A DNA stretch of 64,000 nucleotides from Neisseriaceae bacterium CLB008 (GTDB lineage: Bacteria; Pseudomonadota; Gammaproteobacteria; Burkholderiales; Neisseriaceae): positions 1,302,001-1,366,000 of the forward strand of contig CP166133.1 of assembly GCA_041228285.1 (NCBI GenBank), read 5' to 3'. A program made the position numbers and the translations under genes. Below the pieces are notes generated by a model. The model was given only the letters and a program-made list of their open reading frames with translations. It did not search any database and was not told the DNA's origin. Positions 34,673-42,516 of this stretch are shown here, piece after piece; positions within the stretch are counted from its first letter, which is position 1, and every line of letters begins with the position of its first letter.

Positions 34673-35029
34673 TTAGGCTTGTGCTTGCCAATAGGCTTCG
34701 ATGGCCACAAATAAAATGCGTTCTTCAAAGCGTACATGATCAATGAGGCTTTGGCCGAGGGCCTGTTGTCCTTGCGGCGTGGGCGCGCTTAGGGCGGCGC
34801 GCAGCTGCTGGTGTTCGGCATAGAACTGATCGCTTAGTGCGGTGTCCGACCAGCGGCTAAAAATTGGCGCAAAAAGGGCCTCTTCGGCATCAAAGTGTTG
34901 TAATAGGCTGTGCTTTTGCGCCACCAAGAGGGCGTGGGCATTGGGGCGCTGTTGGGTCAGGGCTAAGCCTAGGCTCAGCGCCTGATGGTGTTCGCGTGAA
35001 AAAGGCTGTAGGTGTGGATGGCGTTTCAT
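34673..35029 (-). CDS. Hemerythrin HHE-domain protein
   Basis: 118 residues with the di-iron ligands His/Glu placed as in hemerythrin-like cation-binding proteins: REHHQAL, LLQHFDAEEALF, AEHQQLR and DHVRFEERILF. Its place ahead of nnrS under an NsrR box suggests a role in nitric-oxide sensing, binding or repair of damaged iron centres, but it lacks the extra N-terminal ScdA domain of YtfE/RIC. Confidence 0.88.
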   Translation of the reverse strand: MKRHPHLQPFSREHHQALSLGLALTQQRPNAHALLVAQKHSLLQHFDAEEALFAPIFSRWSDTALSDQFYAEHQQLRAALSAPTPQGQQALGQSLIDHVRFEERILFVAIEAYWQAQA

Positions 35030-35047
35030 TTTGCTTCCTAATGATAT

Positions 35048-35070
35048 AAGATGAATATAAAATGAATGTT
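35048..35070. promoter_or_regulatory. NsrR-binding site
   Basis: The 23-base element agrees with the proteobacterial NsrR consensus (two 11-base AAGATGYATTT-type arms around one base) at 19 of 23 positions; left arm AAGATGAATAT, centre A, right arm AAATGAATGTT. It overlaps the -10 and spacer of the leftward promoter and sits where the -35 of nsrR would be. Confidence 0.82.
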
Positions 35071-35082
35071 ATGTTTCGTCAA
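35054..35082 (-). promoter_or_regulatory. Sigma-70 promoter of the hemerythrin-nnrS operon
   Basis: Reading leftward: TTGACG (35082-35077), a 17-base spacer and TATATT (35059-35054), 5/6 matches for both boxes. The NsrR site covers the -10 and most of the spacer, consistent with repression until nitric oxide inactivates NsrR. A -10-like TATACT at 35085-35090 would serve nsrR in the other direction. Confidence 0.75.
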
Positions 35083-35137
35083 GTTATACTTTTTAGCCTA
35101 TGTTTGCGTTAAAATGGGGCCAACCAGAAAGAAGCTC

Positions 35138-35563
35138 ATGTACATTACCCAATACACCGACTACGCCTTACGCATTTTGCTGTTTTCAGCCAGTAATCCC
35201 GATCGATTAATCAATATTGCTGAGGTGGCGCAGGCGTTTGATATCTCTAAAAGCCATTTAACCAAAGTGGCGGCACAGCTCACGCGCAGCGGCGTGCTCA
35301 AAAGCGTACGCGGTAAAGGCGGTGGCCTGTGCTTAGGCCAGGCGGCGGCCGCCATTAACGTCGGCGCTGTGGTGCGGCTGATGGAGCCGTTGGCCTTGGT
35401 GGAATGTCATGGCCAGGATAATCATTGTGTCATCAGCCCTCATTGCCGCTTGGCAGGCGTATTGCAACAGGCGTTGCAGGCGTTTTTGGCGGTCTTGGAT
35501 CAGTATAGTTTGGCCGACTTAGTGGGCCAGCCGGCGCTGGTGAAGATGTTGCGGCGGGATTAA
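35138..35563 (+). CDS. nsrR: Nitric-oxide-sensing repressor NsrR (Rrf2 family)
   Basis: 141 residues from the ATG at 35138, where the Rrf2 domain begins (MYITQYTDYALRIL); the frame is open upstream but lacks similarity. HTH region INIAEVAQAFDISKSHLTKVAAQL, VRGKGGGLCLG wing, and the three Fe-S cluster cysteines in VECHGQDNHCVISPHCRL. NO destroys the cluster and lifts repression. The divergent hemerythrin-nnrS genes are its likely targets, with autoregulation. Confidence 0.92.
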   Translation: MYITQYTDYALRILLFSASNPDRLINIAEVAQAFDISKSHLTKVAAQLTRSGVLKSVRGKGGGLCLGQAAAAINVGAVVRLMEPLALVECHGQDNHCVISPHCRLAGVLQQALQAFLAVLDQYSLADLVGQPALVKMLRRD

Positions 35564-35569
35564 GGCCCA

Positions 35570-35600
35570 AAAAAACCGCCCTAAGCATGGCTTGGGCGGT
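35570..35600 (-). terminator. Terminator between nsrR and the M14 peptidase gene
   Basis: Stem ACCGCCCTAAGC / GCTTGGGCGGT around a 3-base loop; the T-run on the minus strand serves the peptidase gene. Confidence 0.8.
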
Positions 35601-35615
35601 ACGGTGTGGCTTGGC

Positions 35616-36746
35616 TTAATCGCGTAAATGATCGCAAATGGCCAAAATCGGGCTGAGGATGGCTTCGCCTAGGCGTAGTGAGCGTTGGCCGTTCCAGCCA
35701 AAGTCATCATCGGGCAGATTGTTATTGTCTTTAAACGGCATCTCCAGCGTGTAGGCTAGGCAGTTAAAGGTATGGCCCACGTAGTTGGTGCCAACGGTCA
35801 TATTGGCTTGGCCTGGCGCGTCTTTAGGGTAGCCGTGTTCATCTTGGAAGTCAGGACTGGCGGCCATAAATGCTTCTTTAAAGCGTGTTTCTAGGCCGGC
35901 GATGCGCTCGTCGTAGCTGGGCACGCCTTCGGTGCCGGCCACAAATACGTAGGGAATAGCCTCGTCACCGTGGATGTCTAAAAATAAATCTACGCCGGTT
36001 TCATGCATTTGCTCACGCACATAATACACTTCAGGGCTGGTTTCCAAGCTCGGTTCGGCCCACTCGCGGTTAAGGTTGGCGCCGGCGGCATTGGTGCGTA
36101 AATTGCCTAGGGCTGAGCCATCTGGGTTCATATTGGGCACAATGTAGAACGTGGCTTTGTCTAATAATGCGCGGGCGGTTGGGTCTTGCGGATCCAGTAG
36201 ACGGCCCAATAGGCCTTCTACAAACCATTCTGCCATGGTTTCGCCAGGGTGTTGGCGAGCCGTAATCCAAATTTTTAGGTCGCTTTCGACTTGATTGCCG
36301 ATGGTCAGTAGATTTAAGTCACGATCTTGAACGGTAGGGCCTAAGTCGTCGATTTGGCACAGGCCACTGTCTTGGGCTTCGCCGATTAGGTTTAGATGAG
36401 ATTCGTAAGAGTAGGGCTCAAAATAGGCGTAATACACGCTGTTGGCCAGAGGGGTGTGCTCAATGCTCAGGCGTGTGCCATCGTAGTGGCTTTGGACGCG
36501 GAACCAGTTACGGCGGTCGTAAGAGGCCACGGCGTGGTAGTCAACCCAGCCTTCAGGATAGGCGGCTTCGCTGGCGTTGTTCAGGTGGAGGGTACACGGG
36601 GTGTAAGCAGCGCCTTGCAGTCGGAAGTAAAACCATTGTTTGAATTCAGAAGCGTTGTCTTCGCGAATGTTGAGTTGGATATTGTCCGCTTGGCTGGCGT
36701 CGACAACCACGATACTGCCGCCATCAAAGCTTGTGCTGATCTTCAT
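35616..36746 (-). CDS. M14-family zinc carboxypeptidase
   Basis: 376 residues. An N-terminal beta-sandwich (about residues 1-125) precedes the peptidase domain, as in bacterial relatives of cytosolic carboxypeptidases. Zinc ligands: His and Glu in TARQHPGETM (about residues 166-175) and His in FLDIHGDEAIPY; substrate-binding NPDGSALGNLRTN; catalytic Glu in YTLEMPFKDN. No signal peptide, so cytoplasmic. Eukaryotic relatives trim glutamate tails from tubulin; the bacterial substrate is unknown. Confidence 0.87.
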   Translation of the reverse strand: MKISTSFDGGSIVVVDASQADNIQLNIREDNASEFKQWFYFRLQGAAYTPCTLHLNNASEAAYPEGWVDYHAVASYDRRNWFRVQSHYDGTRLSIEHTPLANSVYYAYFEPYSYESHLNLIGEAQDSGLCQIDDLGPTVQDRDLNLLTIGNQVESDLKIWITARQHPGETMAEWFVEGLLGRLLDPQDPTARALLDKATFYIVPNMNPDGSALGNLRTNAAGANLNREWAEPSLETSPEVYYVREQMHETGVDLFLDIHGDEAIPYVFVAGTEGVPSYDERIAGLETRFKEAFMAASPDFQDEHGYPKDAPGQANMTVGTNYVGHTFNCLAYTLEMPFKDNNNLPDDDFGWNGQRSLRLGEAILSPILAICDHLRD

Positions 36747-37124
36747 GTAAACCCTTTTTTAATCTAGTACATCGTAAAACCTTATTTTAACGAGCTTCGC
36801 CTAAAAAACCAAGCCTTGTACGGTTTTCTTCTGCTTTGCTGGCTGGCGGTGTGTCGGCTTGGGCCTTTCTGTCAAAGTGTGCTTAGTGCTGATGACATAT
36901 ATTGGGGCAAAGGCCTGAATCAAATCAAGGCTTAGCTAAAATCATGTTCAATCGGGGCCAGTTAAAGGGCTTATTGTGCCGCATAAGATCGTGGCAATAA
37001 TTGCGGCGATGTGGTCTAATTGTCAGAATATACAAAAGGTACAAACGCGGTTGTCGCCGTCGGTTCTGTGGAAAAACAGTGTGTCGCAGAGCCAATTTAA
37101 ACAGTAATACAAGGGAGGCCTAGC
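36747..37124. other. Gene-free stretch before phaR
   Basis: No coding frame or structured RNA is evident in these 378 bases. A weak promoter-like pair TTGTGC and AATAAT with a 16-base spacer lies about 130 bases before phaR; I give it little weight. Confidence 0.4.
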
Positions 37125-37619
37125 GTGTCTCAAGAAAAACGCATCATCAAGAAATACCCTAATCGGCGCCTATACGATATGGCCACCAGCGGTTACATTA
37201 CCGTTGCCGATGTGAAGCAAATGATCATTGAAGAAAGTGATGTGTCGGTACAGGATGCCAAGACGGGCAACGACATTACGCGACAGGTCTTGTTGCAGAT
37301 TTTGTTGGAGGAGGAAGCCGGCGGTCAGCCCTTATTAAGTGATGAAATGTTGTGTCAATTTATCCGGGTGTATGGCCAAACCACACAGAGCGTATTGGGC
37401 CCTTTCTTAGCCCAGAACATGAAGCTATTTGGTCAATGGCAGGCATCGATGCAAGGCCAAACGCCAGAGCCAAACGAGCAGTCGGACGTCAATCAATGGT
37501 TTACCAGTTTAATGAAGCCTTCTAAGGCGATGATTGATTGGCAACACGACGTACAGCTGCAAACCTTGAAGTTTTGGGAAGCGATGAATCCCAGCGGTAA
37601 AAATACTGAGCCCCGTTAA
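37125..37619 (+). CDS. phaR: Polyhydroxyalkanoate synthesis repressor PhaR
   Basis: 164 residues starting at GTG, supported by GGGAGG 8 bases upstream. The N-terminal PHB/PHA accumulation regulator domain is clear: KRIIKKYPNRRLYDMATSGY and VKQMIIEESDVSVQDAKTG, followed by the second domain (SDEMLCQFIRVYGQTTQSVLGPFL). PhaR represses phasin genes and is released when it binds PHA granules. No other pha genes are in the window. Confidence 0.93.
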   Translation: MSQEKRIIKKYPNRRLYDMATSGYITVADVKQMIIEESDVSVQDAKTGNDITRQVLLQILLEEEAGGQPLLSDEMLCQFIRVYGQTTQSVLGPFLAQNMKLFGQWQASMQGQTPEPNEQSDVNQWFTSLMKPSKAMIDWQHDVQLQTLKFWEAMNPSGKNTEPR

Positions 37620-37639
37620 ACGGTGGCGATCAATCAAGC

Positions 37640-37667
37640 AAAAAAAGAGCCTAGAGGCTCTTTTTTT
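37640..37667. terminator. Bidirectional terminator between phaR and the MBL gene
   Basis: AAAAAAAGAGCC / GGCTCTTTTTTT around a 4-base loop. Confidence 0.93.
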
Positions 37668-37693
37668 ATGGGTGACGTTTTGACCAACGGCGA

Positions 37694-38482
37694 TTAGGCC
37701 AAAGTCGTGTGGACCGTTAGCCCATCATAAGCCACGTCAATGCCTGGCGGGCATTGGGCGCTAAGCGCTTCGTAAGAGAATGCATGGGTCATGTGGATTA
37801 AATAGGTCTGTTTGGCGCCAATGCGCTGGGCAAACGCGATCGCTTGGCCAAAGCCCAGATGGCTAGGGTAAGACTCTTCCCTTAGGCAGTCTAAAAATAA
37901 ATAGTCTAAGCCTTGTAGCGCCGTGATTTGCTCATCGCTGATGTCGTTGATGTCGGTCAGCCAAGCCACTTTGCCAATGCGGTAGGCAGTACAGCGCCAG
38001 CGGCCGTGCGGCATGTCTAGGGCCAAGAGCGGCGTGCCGTCGATTTCAAAGCCATCGCTAATGGTGTGGGCGGTTAAAACGGGCTTGTCCCAGCTTTGCC
38101 CTGGCGGAAAAAAGGCATAGTCAAAGCGGGTTTTGATGTTGTTGATGCTGAAATCGTTGCCATAAATGGGGATGGCGGCCTGTTGCTTATAGCAAAATGC
38201 ACGTAAATCATCGATGCCGTTTAGGTGATCAGCATGGGGATGAGTATACAAAACGGCGTCGATTTTTTTAATCTGTTCGCGTAGGGCTTGCTGGCGAAAG
38301 TCCGGCCCCGTGTCGATGAGCAGGCTTTGGTCGCCGACCTGTACGTGAGCGCTACAGCGGCTGCGGGTGTTTTTAGGGTTGGTGCTGGTGCAGGTGGCGC
38401 AGTCACAGTTAATCACTGGTGTGCCAGAAGAGCTACCGCAACCTAAAACGGTTAGACGAACAGAGGTGTGAGATGGCTTCAT
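37694..38482 (-). CDS. PhnP-like metallo-beta-lactamase fold hydrolase
   Basis: 262 residues. Metal-binding THPHADHLNGIDDL (about residues 79-92), DMPHGR and LIHMTH give the MBL ligands. The extra Cys cluster INCDCATC near the N-terminus is typical of the PhnP/cyclic phosphodiesterase branch. Likely a phosphodiesterase; no phosphonate genes are nearby. Last gene of the mltG-tmk-holB-tatD operon, with a four-base overlap to tatD. Confidence 0.85.
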   Translation of the reverse strand: MKPSHTSVRLTVLGCGSSSGTPVINCDCATCTSTNPKNTRSRCSAHVQVGDQSLLIDTGPDFRQQALREQIKKIDAVLYTHPHADHLNGIDDLRAFCYKQQAAIPIYGNDFSINNIKTRFDYAFFPPGQSWDKPVLTAHTISDGFEIDGTPLLALDMPHGRWRCTAYRIGKVAWLTDINDISDEQITALQGLDYLFLDCLREESYPSHLGFGQAIAFAQRIGAKQTYLIHMTHAFSYEALSAQCPPGIDVAYDGLTVHTTLA

Positions 38483-39246
38483 GGGCGGGGTATTTTATGG
38501 AAAAGTCGATAAAAATTGTCCGTCGTGGCATGGGCAATGGTGGCCACGGGGCAATCGCGCAAGGTGGCAATGTGTTCTGCTACGTGTTTCACAAATCCAG
38601 GTTCGTTGGTTTTGCCCCGATAAGGCACAGGGGCCAGATAGGGCGAATCGGTTTCAATGAGCATACGGTCAAGCGGCACGTATTGAGCGGCCTCCTGGAT
38701 GTCTTTGGCGTTTTTAAAAGTGACGATGCCAGAGAATGAAATATAGAAGCCGAGGTCGAGGCAGCGCCGCGCTACGTCTTTGTCTTCAGTAAAACAATGA
38801 ATGACGCCATTTTGGCACTGCTGCTCTTTAATCATGGCAATGGTGTCGTCTGCGGCTTTACGGGTGTGCACAACGATGGGTAGGCCGGTGTTGATGCCGG
38901 CTTCAATATGGGTGGCAAAGCGTTGGTGTTGCCAGCTTAAATCGCCTTCACACCAGTGGTAGTCTAGGCCAGTTTCGCCAATGCCCACCACTTTAGGGTG
39001 TTCGGCGTGGACCATGAGTTCTGCTAGGGTAAATTCTTCTGCGGCGATGTCGTCAGGGTGTACGCCAACGGTGGCGTAGATGAAATCATGCGCCTGGGCG
39101 ATGTCCAATACCTCGGTGAAGCTTTGGCGGCTGACGCTGATGGCCAAGGCTTGCTTGACTTGGTTCTCCGACATCTTGGCGAAGATTTCCGGGAGCCTAG
39201 CGACAAGGTCAGGAAAGTTTAAATGGCAGTGTGAATCTACAAACAT
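38479..39246 (-). CDS. tatD: TatD-family metal-dependent hydrolase
   Basis: 255 residues of a TIM-barrel amidohydrolase. Metal ligands: DSHCHLNF (residues 4-11), GETGLDYHW, VVHTRKA, IHCFTE and ETDSPYLAP. TatD proteins are magnesium-dependent DNases; this branch (YcfH) usually follows holB, as here. Stop overlaps the next gene by four bases. Confidence 0.92.
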   Translation of the reverse strand: MFVDSHCHLNFPDLVARLPEIFAKMSENQVKQALAISVSRQSFTEVLDIAQAHDFIYATVGVHPDDIAAEEFTLAELMVHAEHPKVVGIGETGLDYHWCEGDLSWQHQRFATHIEAGINTGLPIVVHTRKAADDTIAMIKEQQCQNGVIHCFTEDKDVARRCLDLGFYISFSGIVTFKNAKDIQEAAQYVPLDRMLIETDSPYLAPVPYRGKTNEPGFVKHVAEHIATLRDCPVATIAHATTDNFYRLFHKIPRP

Positions 39247-39261
39247 AAGGTCTCTATGGCG

Positions 39262-40242
39262 TTAGGCCGCTTTTTGCGGCAGTTTCAAGTAGTCAATCAA
39301 CAATGATTCTAATTGCAGTTTAACACTTAAGGTGTGCTGACCGTAAGGGGCTAGAGCGTTTAGGCTGTCTAAGTAGGCGAACAGCTTGAGAGCGTCTATT
39401 TTTTGCGCCAATGCGCTTAAGGCCGCTTGATGCTCAGGATAAAAGCTGAGCTGTTGGGCCTGCTGCGTTTGGGCGATGTCTAAACACCATTTTTGTAACC
39501 AGTTTAAAAATAGGCTGAGCGGCCATTTTTTTTGGTCAAACTTGGCTGCATAGTCTAGACAGGCGATTAATCTAGGTTGACTTAATAGGGCCAATAATTC
39601 GGCACGCATGGCTTCATGTTCGGGCTCAGGCTCGAATAAAGGGGCACCGTGGTTAAATGCAAGTAAGGCTTCAGCATTTTCTGTGCCCTGTTCACGCAGA
39701 TAGGCTAAGGCCTGCTCCGGCGTAGGTGGGGTTAAGGGTAATTGACGGCAGCGGCTTTTAATCGTTGGTAACAGCTTGTCCTTATTGTGGCACACCAATA
39801 AGAATAAGACGCCGGCAGGCGGTTCTTCTAGCGCCTTTAAGAGGGCGTTGGCGGCCTGGGTGTTCAGGGTTTCGGCTGGATTGATCAGCAAAATGCGCAT
39901 GCCACCACGGTGGCTGGTGAGCTGTATAAACGACAGGGCTTCGCGCACATCGTCAATCTTGATTTGGCGCAGTTTTTTGGCATTGGTTTCGCCTTCCTCT
40001 TCAAACGGCGTCAGCAGCTTGAAGTCGGGATGGCTGTGTTGGCCCATCAAATGGCAGGATGGGCAGCGACCGCAAGGCTGATGCTCTTGCAGGGGCTGCT
40101 CACACAATAAGGCCTGAGCCAGATGTTCGGCAAAGGCGCTCTTGCCAGTCAGGGCTTTGCCTGTAATCAGCCAAGCATTGGGCTTGCTGTCCCACTGCTT
40201 GGCCAAGTCTCGCCAGTTGGTTTGGTGCCAGGGATAAATCAT
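39262..40242 (-). CDS. holB: DNA polymerase III delta' subunit
   Basis: 326 residues, clamp-loader subunit. The Walker-like loop GKALTGKSAFAEHLAQ is atypical, as expected for the non-hydrolysing delta' subunit; the zinc site CEQPLQEHQPCGRCPSC is present and the sensor-1-type region NTQAANALLKALEEPP follows. Start overlaps the tmk stop by four bases; tmk-holB linkage is conserved widely. Confidence 0.92.
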   Translation of the reverse strand: MIYPWHQTNWRDLAKQWDSKPNAWLITGKALTGKSAFAEHLAQALLCEQPLQEHQPCGRCPSCHLMGQHSHPDFKLLTPFEEEGETNAKKLRQIKIDDVREALSFIQLTSHRGGMRILLINPAETLNTQAANALLKALEEPPAGVLFLLVCHNKDKLLPTIKSRCRQLPLTPPTPEQALAYLREQGTENAEALLAFNHGAPLFEPEPEHEAMRAELLALLSQPRLIACLDYAAKFDQKKWPLSLFLNWLQKWCLDIAQTQQAQQLSFYPEHQAALSALAQKIDALKLFAYLDSLNALAPYGQHTLSVKLQLESLLIDYLKLPQKAA

Positions 40243-40871
40243 GCGTGCTCCAATGCCTGTTTGAGTTGGGTCAGAACGGCGTTGATTTGGGCCTGGACCG
40301 CATCGACGGGCTGGCTGGAATCCAATACAGTATAGCGCTCAGGATGGGCTTGGGCACGGGCTAAATACACGTTGCGGGTACGCTCGAAAAAATCACGTGC
40401 TTCTTGTTCGAAACGGTCTTTTTCGCGCGAACGCGCTAGACGTTCTTCGGAGACGGCCAAAGAAACGTCCAGTAATAAAGTTAAGTCTGGCTGTAGGCCT
40501 TGTTGTACCCAGTCTTCTAAAATTTGAATTCGAGCCAAAGGGACGCCGCGACCGCCACCTTGGTAGGCAAAGGTCGCATCGGTAAAGCGATCGCTTACCA
40601 CCCATTTACCCGCGGCTAAGGCAGGCTCAATCACGTCCTCAATGTGCTGCATACGGGCGGCAAACATCATTAACGTTTCGGTATTGAGGCTGGCTTTGGT
40701 GTCCGGGTTAAGTAACAGGCCGCGTAAGGCTTCACCCACGGGCGTACCGCCGGGCTCGCGGCTAAACACGGCATCGATGCCGTGTTCGGCAAACCAATTT
40801 TTCATAAAGGCCAGATGAGTACTTTTACCCGCCCCATCAATGCCGTCTAAGGTAATGAATTGGCCACGCAT
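40239..40871 (-). CDS. tmk: Thymidylate kinase
   Basis: 210 residues. P-loop LDGIDGAGKSTHLAF (residues 8-22), the DR motif VVSDRFTDATFAYQGGGRG, and a lid LARSREKDRFEQE. It phosphorylates dTMP to dTDP. Sits one base after mltG and overlaps holB, so the three are translationally coupled. Confidence 0.96.
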   Translation of the reverse strand: MRGQFITLDGIDGAGKSTHLAFMKNWFAEHGIDAVFSREPGGTPVGEALRGLLLNPDTKASLNTETLMMFAARMQHIEDVIEPALAAGKWVVSDRFTDATFAYQGGGRGVPLARIQILEDWVQQGLQPDLTLLLDVSLAVSEERLARSREKDRFEQEARDFFERTRNVYLARAQAHPERYTVLDSSQPVDAVQAQINAVLTQLKQALEHA

Positions 40872-40872
40872 A

Positions 40873-41871
40873 TTAGCCTCCTCTTTTTAAAATGTATTTA
40901 CGAACCGCTTGGTTGTGCTCAGGTAAGTCGTGGCTGAAATAGCTCAGGCCAGTGCCGTCCATCATGGAAACGAAGTATAAGAACTTTTCTGATGAGGGGT
41001 GGGCAGCGGCCTCTAAAGCTTTTTGGCTGGGCAGCGAAATCGGCGTGGGCGTTAGACCAGCGCGGGTGTAGGTGTTGTAAGGCGTGTCTCGGCGCAAGTC
41101 CGCTCGGCGCAGGCGGCCTTTAAAGTTTGGGCTGATGCCGTACATGACGGTTGGGTCAGTTTGCAGGCGCATGCCAATATTCAAGCGATTTATAAACACC
41201 GCCGCCACGTGTTTACGGTCGGCTTCGTGGCCGGTTTCGCGCTCGATCAGGCTGGCCATGATCAAGAGTTCGTAAGGGTCTTTATAGGGGAGGTCGTATT
41301 GGCGGTCTTCCCATGCGGCCGCGAGCTGGCGCTGCATGTTTTTATACGCCAAAGTATAGATGTTTAAATCCGTCTCCCCTTCGTTATACTGGTAGGTATC
41401 GGGGAAAAATAGGCCCTCTGCTTTAGTGTAAGGCGTATCGGGATCAATTTTTTTTAATAGTGCGGCTTCAGATAGACCGCTAGTGATGTGTTCTAAGCCG
41501 CCCGATTGCGCAATCAGGGCACGCATGTGGCTGAAATTAGAGCCTTCTAAAATAGTGATGTAGCGGGCTTCTGGCTTGTCATTCAGGAGTACGCGTATGA
41601 TGTGCCAAGTCGAAGCACTTTTACGAAAGCGGTAGACGCCTGGGCGCAGCTTATTTTGTCCGCCCATGCTGTAGGCCACAGCCTTCATCAATATCTCGCT
41701 TTTAATGACGCCATCTTTTTTCAATTGGCTGACAATTTGGCTATAGCCTTGGTTCTTTTTGATGCTTAAAGAATAGGTTTTGTCGAGGACAAATGGGTAG
41801 AACAGCAGCGTGGCGATCACGATGAACACGGTTAACAAGCTACCGAGGGTATAAAGTTTGGCTTTACGCAT
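40873..41871 (-). CDS. mltG: Endolytic murein transglycosylase
   Basis: 332 residues with one N-terminal membrane helix (about residues 7-28). The LysM-like part is followed by the YceG domain with the catalytic Glu in ASLIERETG and the conserved FINRLNIGMRLQTDPTVMYG. MltG cuts nascent glycan strands and sets their length. First gene of the mltG-tmk-holB-tatD-MBL operon. Confidence 0.95.
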   Translation of the reverse strand: MRKAKLYTLGSLLTVFIVIATLLFYPFVLDKTYSLSIKKNQGYSQIVSQLKKDGVIKSEILMKAVAYSMGGQNKLRPGVYRFRKSASTWHIIRVLLNDKPEARYITILEGSNFSHMRALIAQSGGLEHITSGLSEAALLKKIDPDTPYTKAEGLFFPDTYQYNEGETDLNIYTLAYKNMQRQLAAAWEDRQYDLPYKDPYELLIMASLIERETGHEADRKHVAAVFINRLNIGMRLQTDPTVMYGISPNFKGRLRRADLRRDTPYNTYTRAGLTPTPISLPSQKALEAAAHPSSEKFLYFVSMMDGTGLSYFSHDLPEHNQAVRKYILKRGG

Positions 41872-42091
41872 AAGAGTATGGGCTCTGGTAGGGAGGCGCG
41901 CGCCTCATTTATAAAGGCGCTATTTTAACATTCTTTATCGGGCTTAGGGGGACTGTGGCGCCTCGCGCTGGGTTTTTTCAACAGGCTGTTACCTTGGATG
42001 AAACAACGGCAGGCTGGGCATCCACGGTAAAGGCGCGATTGTCGCGTGCTTGGCTCTGGCGGTGGTGGTAACGATGATTTGTTGGTCACTT

Positions 42092-42126
42092 GTAAGGTGG
42101 GCACGCTTCGCTTTGCGCCACCCTAC
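42092..42126. repeat. Interspersed palindromic repeat, copy B
   Basis: GTAAGGTGGGCACGC on the left pairs imperfectly with GCGCCACCCTAC on the right around a short loop. Confidence 0.65.
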
Positions 42127-42173
42127 TAAAGAGTCAATAAACCATACCTTAATGCGAGCAGCGTAGGCCCTTA

Positions 42174-42201
42174 AGCGTAGGGTGGGTCGTGACCCACGCG
42201 G
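42174..42201. repeat. Interspersed palindromic repeat, copy C
   Basis: GCGTAGGGTGGGTC and GACCCACGC form the hairpin; same core as copy A. Confidence 0.65.
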
Positions 42202-42235
42202 GTTTTAAATGTGGACACGTGAGCACGTTAGGAGT

Positions 42236-42268
42236 GGTGGGTAGGCTACGCTTTACCCACCCTACGCG
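42236..42268. repeat. Interspersed palindromic repeat, copy D (inverted)
   Basis: GTGGGTA and TACCCACCCTACGCG in opposite orientation to copy C; both share the CGTAGGGTGGGT core. Confidence 0.65.
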
Positions 42269-42331
42269 ACGGTAAATAATCCATGGATTGATGGCACAGG
42301 CAAAATGGTCGTTTAAGCGGTCGGTAAGGGA

Positions 42332-42346
42332 TGAGAATCATTATTA
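42332..42346. promoter_or_regulatory. Fur-like box upstream of fieF
   Basis: TGAGAAT-C-ATTATTA matches the 7-1-7 Fur motif TGATAAT-N-ATTATCA at 12 of 14 arm positions. It is about 170 bases before the fieF start. Confidence 0.5.
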
Positions 42347-42442
42347 ATCCCATTGATTTTAAAGCAATATTTTGTATTTTTGCTTGGTATTTGCTTGGTT
42401 TTTTGATACTATGATCGCGATTTGAGGGTTGGCGGCCTCTGT

Positions 42443-42496
42443 GGCCGTGCCCAGACAGGATATTTAGCCGTTTGGCGGGGGACTCGCCTCACGGCC
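42443..42496 (+). promoter_or_regulatory. Structured leader of fieF
   Basis: An outer stem GGCCGTG (42443-42449) / CACGGCC (42490-42496) encloses an inner hairpin GGCG (42474-42477) / CGCC (42485-42488) with the loop GGGGACT. It ends 14 bases before the ribosome site. I cannot assign it to a named riboswitch. Confidence 0.4.
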
Positions 42497-42516
42497 TCTA
42501 ATACGAAAGGATGGCG

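Larger units (their letters stand above)
41872..42331. other. Repeat-rich gene-free spacer between mltG and fieF
   Basis: About 460 bases with no gene. It contains three copies of the palindromic GTAGGGTGGG repeat (listed separately) and otherwise unremarkable sequence. Confidence 0.6.

Noticed and set aside
42430-42510. yybP-ykoY (Mn) riboswitch in the fieF leader
   Set aside because: The GGGGA loop is suggestive, but the conserved bases of that class are not present.
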